DNA of 9,690 nt, taken from positions 1-9,690 of the forward strand of contig JAOUGY010000135.1 of the NCBI GenBank assembly GCA_029865445.1. The letters run 5' to 3'. Below are positions 6,212 through 9,690 of this stretch, one piece after another (position 1 is the first letter of the stretch; each line of letters starts with the position of its first letter). The notes below the pieces were generated by a model, which was not told the origin of the DNA, did no database searches, and saw only the letters and a list, made by a program, of their open reading frames with translations. This DNA is from Acidimicrobiia bacterium (GTDB lineage Bacteria > Actinomycetota > Acidimicrobiia > Spongiisociales > ZC4RG35). The translations under genes were made by a program, and so were the position numbers.

Positions 6212-6660
6212 AAGAGGTTTTCGATCTCTCCGTCTAGCTTGATCCGGAACGACGCCACCGTGGCTTGCACGAAACGGGGGAGCATCTCGGGGCCGGGACA
6301 CTCCCGGAAGAAGCCGGCCAGCCGGGCGCCCTGCTCGTCCCGGTAGAAGAGTTCGTCGGCGATCAGGGCCCACGCCATTTTCTTGCCAGACCGATCCTCG
6401 TCCTCACCGGCGAGGCGATCTCCGACGGTTGTGACCGTCGCCACCAGGTTCTTGATGGTGGGACCGCTCATCTCGACGACCGACTCGAGCGAGTAGGCCA
6501 CCGACTGACGGAAAGTGGCGGCGCAGGTCTCGAATCCCGATGCTGCATCGGGGCAGCCCATCTCGCGCGATCGCTGAGCGACGAGATCGAGCATCCAGGC
6601 GAGTGCCATGGCCTCGGCGTAGGTGATGCGATGTTCGGTGATCGTCGTGTGTTCGCCCAT
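6208..6660 (-). CDS. Conserved-looking hypothetical protein, 150 aa, helical
   Basis: 150-residue soluble protein that I cannot place in a family. There is no signal peptide or membrane segment. Composition and spacing suggest almost all alpha-helix: about 13-35 (TYAEAMALAWMLDLVAQRS), 38-65, 66-84, 94-107, 108-120 and 126-148. An acidic, flexible stretch GEDEDRSGKK (85-94) sits in the middle. Three Cys (36, 46, 121) are widely spaced and do not form a metal motif. The start is clear: ATG at 6660 with AGGAG (6666-6670) 5 bases upstream; the frame stays open further upstream, but that part overlaps the divergent ammonia-lyase coding region. It shares a 51-base control region with the ammonia-lyase gene, so co-regulation is possible. 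GC-rich third positions support coding. Confidence 0.65.
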   Translation of the reverse strand: MGEHTTITEHRITYAEAMALAWMLDLVAQRSREMGCPDAASGFETCAATFRQSVAYSLESVVEMSGPTIKNLVATVTTVGDRLAGEDEDRSGKKMAWALIADELFYRDEQGARLAGFFRECPGPEMLPRFVQATVASFRIKLDGEIENLF

Positions 6661-6711
6661 GTGAACTCCTGTTGGGTGTCCCGTCGACCGCAACACCGAG
6701 GAGTCAAGGCG

Positions 6712-7713
6712 ATGACCGGATCCAGCCGCCCATCCCCTCCTATGCTCCCGCCGATGGAACCTTCGGTGTCCCTCGACGACATCCGCGCCGCGGCCAATCG
6801 CCTGGGCGATGTCGCCCACCGCACACCGGTGGTGACCAGCGCCACCCTCGACTCGCTCGTCGGCGGTGACGTCTTCGCCAAGGCCGAGTGTTTCCAGCGA
6901 ACGGGTTCGTTCAAGATCCGGGGGGCGTACAACGCCGTCGCTTCGCTGTCACCATCCGACCGGACTCGAGGCGTGGCCGCCTACTCGTCGGGGAACCACG
7001 CACAGGCTGTGGCGCTGGCGGCTCGAATGCACGACGTCCCGGCCGTCATCCTCATGCCGGAGGACGCCCCGGCCTCGAAGCTGGCCGCAACCCGGGGGTA
7101 CGGGGCGGAGGTGGTCACCTACGACCGGTACCGCCAGGAACGGACGTCGCTCGGCGACCAGCTGGCGGCAGACCGGGGTCTGACCATGATCCCCCCGTTC
7201 GACCATTGGGATGTGATCGCCGGGCAGGGCACCGTGGCGTTGGAGCTCTTCGACCAGGTGGGAGGTCTGGACCTGCTTGTGGTGTGCGTGGGCGGCGGAG
7301 GGCTCATCTCGGGATGTGCAACCGTGGCCAAGTCACTCGGCGATTCGGTACAGGTGGTGGGAGTCGAACCGGAGGCCGGAGACGATGTGCGCCGCTCGCT
7401 GCTGTCAGGTGAGATCGTGACGATCCCCACCCCCGTCACCATCGCCGACGGACAGCAGACCACCGCTCCCGGCGAGCGGACGTTCGCCGTGATCCGGGAA
7501 CGGGTGGACGACGTGGTGACCGTCACCGACGACCAGATCCTCGACGCCATGCGATTCGTTTTCGAACGCATGAACATCGTGCTGGAGCCGAGCGGGGCGT
7601 GCGCGCTGGCCGCCATCCTTTCCGGTGCGGTGGACGCCCGGGGACGGCGGGTTGGCGTGACCTTGTCCGGCGGCAACATCGACACAGCCCGCTTCGTCTC
7701 ACTCATGAAGTAG
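6712..7713 (+). CDS. Threonine/serine ammonia-lyase family PLP enzyme
   Basis: 333-residue PLP enzyme of fold type II. It probably deaminates L-threonine to 2-oxobutanoate, or L-serine to pyruvate, in the cytoplasm. Visible: PLP lysine K68 in GSFKIRGAYN (65-74), S-S-G-N-H-A-Q-A (92-99), the phosphate-binding glycine loop GGGG (194-197), and SGGN (319-322) for the pyridine nitrogen. It ends right after the catalytic domain, with no ACT regulatory domain, so it is the short form rather than the isoleucine-inhibited biosynthetic IlvA. The VEPEAGDD segment (218-225) keeps E219 and D225, matching the divalent-cation site of serine racemase and hydroxyaspartate dehydratases; those activities are alternatives. 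The start at 6712 is set by GAGGAG (6698-6703), 8 bases upstream, which adds a Pro-rich 15-residue extension before MEPSVSLDD. It is divergent from the 150-aa gene and convergent with the HIT gene. Confidence 0.88.
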   Translation: MTGSSRPSPPMLPPMEPSVSLDDIRAAANRLGDVAHRTPVVTSATLDSLVGGDVFAKAECFQRTGSFKIRGAYNAVASLSPSDRTRGVAAYSSGNHAQAVALAARMHDVPAVILMPEDAPASKLAATRGYGAEVVTYDRYRQERTSLGDQLAADRGLTMIPPFDHWDVIAGQGTVALELFDQVGGLDLLVVCVGGGGLISGCATVAKSLGDSVQVVGVEPEAGDDVRRSLLSGEIVTIPTPVTIADGQQTTAPGERTFAVIRERVDDVVTVTDDQILDAMRFVFERMNIVLEPSGACALAAILSGAVDARGRRVGVTLSGGNIDTARFVSLMK

Positions 7714-7734
7714 GGCGGACCAGCCGTCCGGCCC
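7713..7734. terminator. Hairpin between convergent ammonia-lyase and HIT genes
   Basis: GGGCGGAC, loop CAGCC, GTCC-G-GCCC: eight pairs with one bulged G, starting on the last base of the ammonia-lyase stop codon and ending 11 bases from the HIT stop. It is stable but lacks a T-tract on either side, so intrinsic termination is uncertain. Confidence 0.35.
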
Positions 7735-7745
7735 GCATGCTCGGG

Positions 7746-8168
7746 TCACGAGAGCAATGCGCCGATCCGCTCGATCTCGTCGAGGTCACCGGGCACCGAC
7801 TCCCACGGCAATCCGATGCGGTCCTTCGAGGGTTGATCCTCGAACCTCGGGATCACGTGAACGTGGAAGTGGAATACGGTTTGATTCGCAGCCACGCCAC
7901 TGCAGTTCAAGAGGTTCACGCCGTCTGCTCCGAGCCGGTCCCTGGCGCGTTCGGCGATCTGTTGAGCGAGATGAACACACGCCACCAGATCTTCGGCGGT
8001 GACGTCGAACAGGTCCGTTGCGTGAGAAAGGGGTGCCACCAGGGTGTGGCCAGGCGTCACCGGGTTGATGTCCATGAATGCGATCGCCCTCTCGCTCCGA
8101 GCGACGGTGGTGGACGGGAGATCGCCGGCGGAGATTCCGCAGAAGACACAATCGGACTCGGTACGCAC
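7746..8168 (-). CDS. HIT-family nucleotide-binding protein
   Basis: 140-residue histidine-triad protein of the Hint/PKCI branch, small cytoplasmic hydrolases or transferases acting on nucleoside phosphoramidates and related nucleotides. The triad HFHVHVIP is at 100-107, with the nucleophilic His expected at H102 or H104. CVFC (7-10) together with H49 forms the zinc-type N-terminal site of the family. DINPVTPGHTLV (33-44) and N-C-S-G (88-91) are further family blocks. Length is normal. The start is GTG at 8168, without a ribosome-binding site but with a TACAGT -10 box 7 bases upstream, so the mRNA is probably leaderless. The true substrate cannot be told from sequence. It converges with the ammonia-lyase gene and is divergent from the tRNA gene. 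Confidence 0.92.
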   Translation of the reverse strand: MRTESDCVFCGISAGDLPSTTVARSERAIAFMDINPVTPGHTLVAPLSHATDLFDVTAEDLVACVHLAQQIAERARDRLGADGVNLLNCSGVAANQTVFHFHVHVIPRFEDQPSKDRIGLPWESVPGDLDEIERIGALLS

Positions 8169-8175
8169 CTCGCGG

Positions 8176-8203
8176 ACTGTACCCGTGGGGGCCAGTCGGG
8201 CAA
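8176..8203 (-). promoter_or_regulatory. Promoter of the HIT gene, leaderless type
   Basis: On minus: TTGCCC (8198-8203, four of six to TTGACA), a 16-base spacer and TACAGT (8176-8181). The -10 ends 7 bases before the GTG start, so transcription should begin at or next to the start codon. No ribosome-binding site is present. Confidence 0.5.
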
Positions 8204-8246
8204 TCCAACGCGAGCCCGGGGTTGGTCCCCGGTCTGACGGACGCGG

Positions 8247-8252
8247 TATCCT
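8247..8252 (+). promoter_or_regulatory. Candidate -10 box for the tRNA gene
   Basis: TATCCT lies 10 bases before the tRNA 5' end. A weak TTGGTC (8222-8227) is 19 bases upstream as a possible -35. Position suits a stable-RNA promoter with a short 5' leader. Confidence 0.4.
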
Positions 8253-8262
8253 GACGTCACCT

Positions 8263-8336
8263 GCGGGTGTAGTTCAATGGTAGAACACGAGCTTCCCATG
8301 CTCGGAACGAGGGTTCGATTCCCTTCACCCGCTCCA
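8263..8336 (+). tRNA. tRNA-Gly (anticodon CCC)
   Basis: A full cloverleaf folds by eye: acceptor GCGGGTG pairs with CACCCGC; D arm GTTC-AATGGTA-GAAC; anticodon stem CGAGC/GCTCG around loop TTCCCAT, giving anticodon CCC, which reads GGG (Gly); T arm GAGGG-TTCGATT-CCCTT with one G-T pair; discriminator T; and an encoded CCA at 8334-8336. It is 74 bases long with CCA. A strict CCC tRNA fits a GC-rich genome that uses GGG codons and normally also has GCC and UCC isoacceptors elsewhere. Confidence 0.95.
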
Positions 8337-8397
8337 CACAACCCGGTGCCGGTCGCGCCACGGTCCTTCCTCCGACGGTTGTAGCGTGCTGGTGGTC

Positions 8398-9690
8398 ATG
8401 ACGACCAGCACGTCCCGTTGGTTTCCCGGTCTGCGCATCGCCCGCGACTACAGGGCCTCGTGGCTGTCCGGTGATGTGGCAGCCGGGCTCACCCTCACCG
8501 CACTCCTGGTGCCGCAAGGCATGGCGTACGCCCAACTCGCCGGGCTGCCACCAGTCACCGGCCTCTACACAACCGTGCTCGGTCTGCTCGCCTACGCCAT
8601 CTTCGGCCCATCGCGGATTCTGGTGCTCGGTCCCGACTCGGCGCTCGGTCCCCTCATCGCCGCCGCCATCGTGCCCGTGGTGGCCGCGTCGGCGGAGTCG
8701 GCCGTAGCGGTCGCCGGAGTCCTCGCCGTGATGATGGGCTTCGTCTGTATCGGGGCGGGACTGGCCAGGCTCGGCACCGTCGCCGAACTCCTCTCCAAAC
8801 CGGTTCGAGTCGGATACCTGAACGGCATCGCCATCGTGGTCCTTGCGAGCCAGCTCCCCAAGTTGTTCGGATTCTCGGCCGACTCCGACTCGACACTCGG
8901 TGAGCTGGCCGACTTCGTAGCCGGTATCACCGCCGGCAAAGCCAATCCGACGGCGGTGACGATCGGACTCATCTGTCTCATGATCATCCTCGGGTTTCGT
9001 CGCTACCGCCCGCGGGTCCCGGGAGTCCTCCTCGCGGTAGTCGGCGCCACCCTGGCCGTGATCTGGTTCGACCTCGCCGGCCGTGGGATCTCGCTGGTGG
9101 GGCCGGTACCGCCCGGGTTCCCGCGCCCGAGCCTTCCGACCGTCGGCTTCGACGAGTTGGGCCGATTGGGACTGGCGGCAGTGGGGATGGCGTTCGTGAC
9201 GCTTGCCGACACGTCGGCCCTGTCCCGCGTGTTCGCCGCCCAAGCCGGAGACGACGTGGATCCCAACCAGGAGATCGTCGCGTTGGGCATCGCCAACCTG
9301 GCGGCGGGCGCATTCCAGGGATTCCCGTTGAGCGCGTCCTCCTCCCGGACGGCGGTCGCGAAGACGGCAGGCGCCAATACGCAGCTGGTGGGCGTGCTCG
9401 GGGCGGTGGCGATCGTCATCCTCCTGATCTGGGGGAACGACCTCACCACCTCGATGCCGTCGGCCTCGCTGGCCGCCATCGTGATCGCCGCTGCGTTCTC
9501 CCTGTTCGACCTCGCCGAACTCCGCTGGTTGTGGCGCGCTCGCAAGTCGGAGTTCAATCTGTGCGTGTTCGCAATCGCCGGGGTCGTCGTCTTCGGTGTG
9601 CTCGAAGGAATCGTCATCGCCATCGCTCTCTCGCTCGGCAATTTCATCCGCCGGGCCTGGCGACCCCACGATGCGATCCTGGGGCGGCTG
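8398..9690 (+). CDS. SulP-family anion transporter (3' partial)
   Basis: The first 431 residues of an SLC26/SulP inner-membrane anion transporter; the frame is still open at the window end. It has the family fold: GDVAAGLTLTALLVPQGMAY (25-44), LAGLPPVTGLYT (48-59) before helix 3, then AIFGPSR and LGPDSA (77-82); the region DPNQEIVALGIANLAAG (288-304); and SASSSRTAVAKTAGA (312-326), the conserved S-x-S-R-T-A block. About a dozen hydrophobic helices precede RPHDAILGRL (422-431), the linker that leads into the cytoplasmic STAS domain, which therefore lies outside the window if present. The substrate (sulfate, bicarbonate or another anion) cannot be read from this part. The ATG at 8398 has only a weak GGTGG close by; a TAGCGT box (8382-8387) upstream suggests a very short or absent leader. 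It is codirectional with the tRNA gene 61 bases upstream. Confidence 0.9.
   Translation, partial: MTTSTSRWFPGLRIARDYRASWLSGDVAAGLTLTALLVPQGMAYAQLAGLPPVTGLYTTVLGLLAYAIFGPSRILVLGPDSALGPLIAAAIVPVVAASAESAVAVAGVLAVMMGFVCIGAGLARLGTVAELLSKPVRVGYLNGIAIVVLASQLPKLFGFSADSDSTLGELADFVAGITAGKANPTAVTIGLICLMIILGFRRYRPRVPGVLLAVVGATLAVIWFDLAGRGISLVGPVPPGFPRPSLPTVGFDELGRLGLAAVGMAFVTLADTSALSRVFAAQAGDDVDPNQEIVALGIANLAAGAFQGFPLSASSSRTAVAKTAGANTQLVGVLGAVAIVILLIWGNDLTTSMPSASLAAIVIAAAFSLFDLAELRWLWRARKSEFNLCVFAIAGVVVFGVLEGIVIAIALSLGNFIRRAWRPHDAILGRL

Noticed and set aside
6265..6711. Upstream extension of the ammonia-lyase reading frame
   Set aside because: It overlaps the well-supported minus-strand 150-aa gene and has no protein-like composition. 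GAGGAG before 6712 marks the start.
8257..9669. 470-aa open frame on the minus strand
   Set aside because: It is antisense to the SulP gene and also runs across the tRNA. The product is a charged Asp/Glu/Gly/Arg/His mixture typical of an antisense shadow.
1..9690. Mobile elements, CRISPR arrays, phage genes, toxin-antitoxin or defence systems
   Set aside because: I saw no direct-repeat arrays, transposase or integrase motifs, terminal repeats or attachment-site duplication next to the tRNA. Composition is even across the window.

Overview
The window is GC-rich chromosomal DNA from a bacterium that is most likely an actinomycete-type organism (Actinomycetota, perhaps an uncultivated Acidimicrobiia-like lineage; the class is inference). 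Three things point there: a 29-residue, very basic protein of the bS22 (AURKAIP1/COX24-like) type, which is typical of actinobacterial ribosomes; a PAC2-family protein of actinobacterial length and composition; and several genes without a Shine-Dalgarno sequence that instead carry a TAnnnT -10 box 6-7 bases before the start codon, the signature of leaderless mRNAs common in this phylum. There is no phage, transposon, CRISPR or plasmid signature. The gene content is housekeeping and transport.

Layout, left to right. A Cu(+)-type P1B ATPase (copA, 5' end cut off) runs on + and converges with a PAC2-family gene on -. Next, also on -, is one continuous reading frame that joins an enoyl-CoA hydratase to a dienelactone-hydrolase-like domain whose catalytic Cys and His have been replaced. 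A short divergent region separates it from a four-helix CopD-like membrane protein on +. A perfect 10-bp terminator hairpin follows, shared with the tiny bS22-like gene on -. Upstream of that on - is homoserine kinase (thrB). Divergent from thrB is a small two-helix membrane protein on +. This converges with an unrecognised 150-residue helical protein on -, which is itself divergent from a serine/threonine ammonia-lyase-family PLP enzyme on +. That enzyme converges with a HIT-family protein on -. A tRNA-Gly(CCC) and a SulP-family anion transporter (3' end cut off) close the window on +.

The strand switches almost at every gene, so most genes look monocistronic. Four convergent junctions hold inverted repeats at or across the stop codons. 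Functional links are modest. CopA and the CopD-like protein may both concern copper, but they are not adjacent. Homoserine kinase makes the precursor of threonine, and the ammonia-lyase may consume threonine or serine, but they are separate transcription units. The most interesting items are the crotonase/pseudo-hydrolase fusion, the bS22-like micro-gene with a leader hairpin, the repeated leaderless-promoter geometry, and a seven-codon upstream ORF whose stop overlaps the thrB start as GTGA. I did not find a convincing new multi-gene system here.
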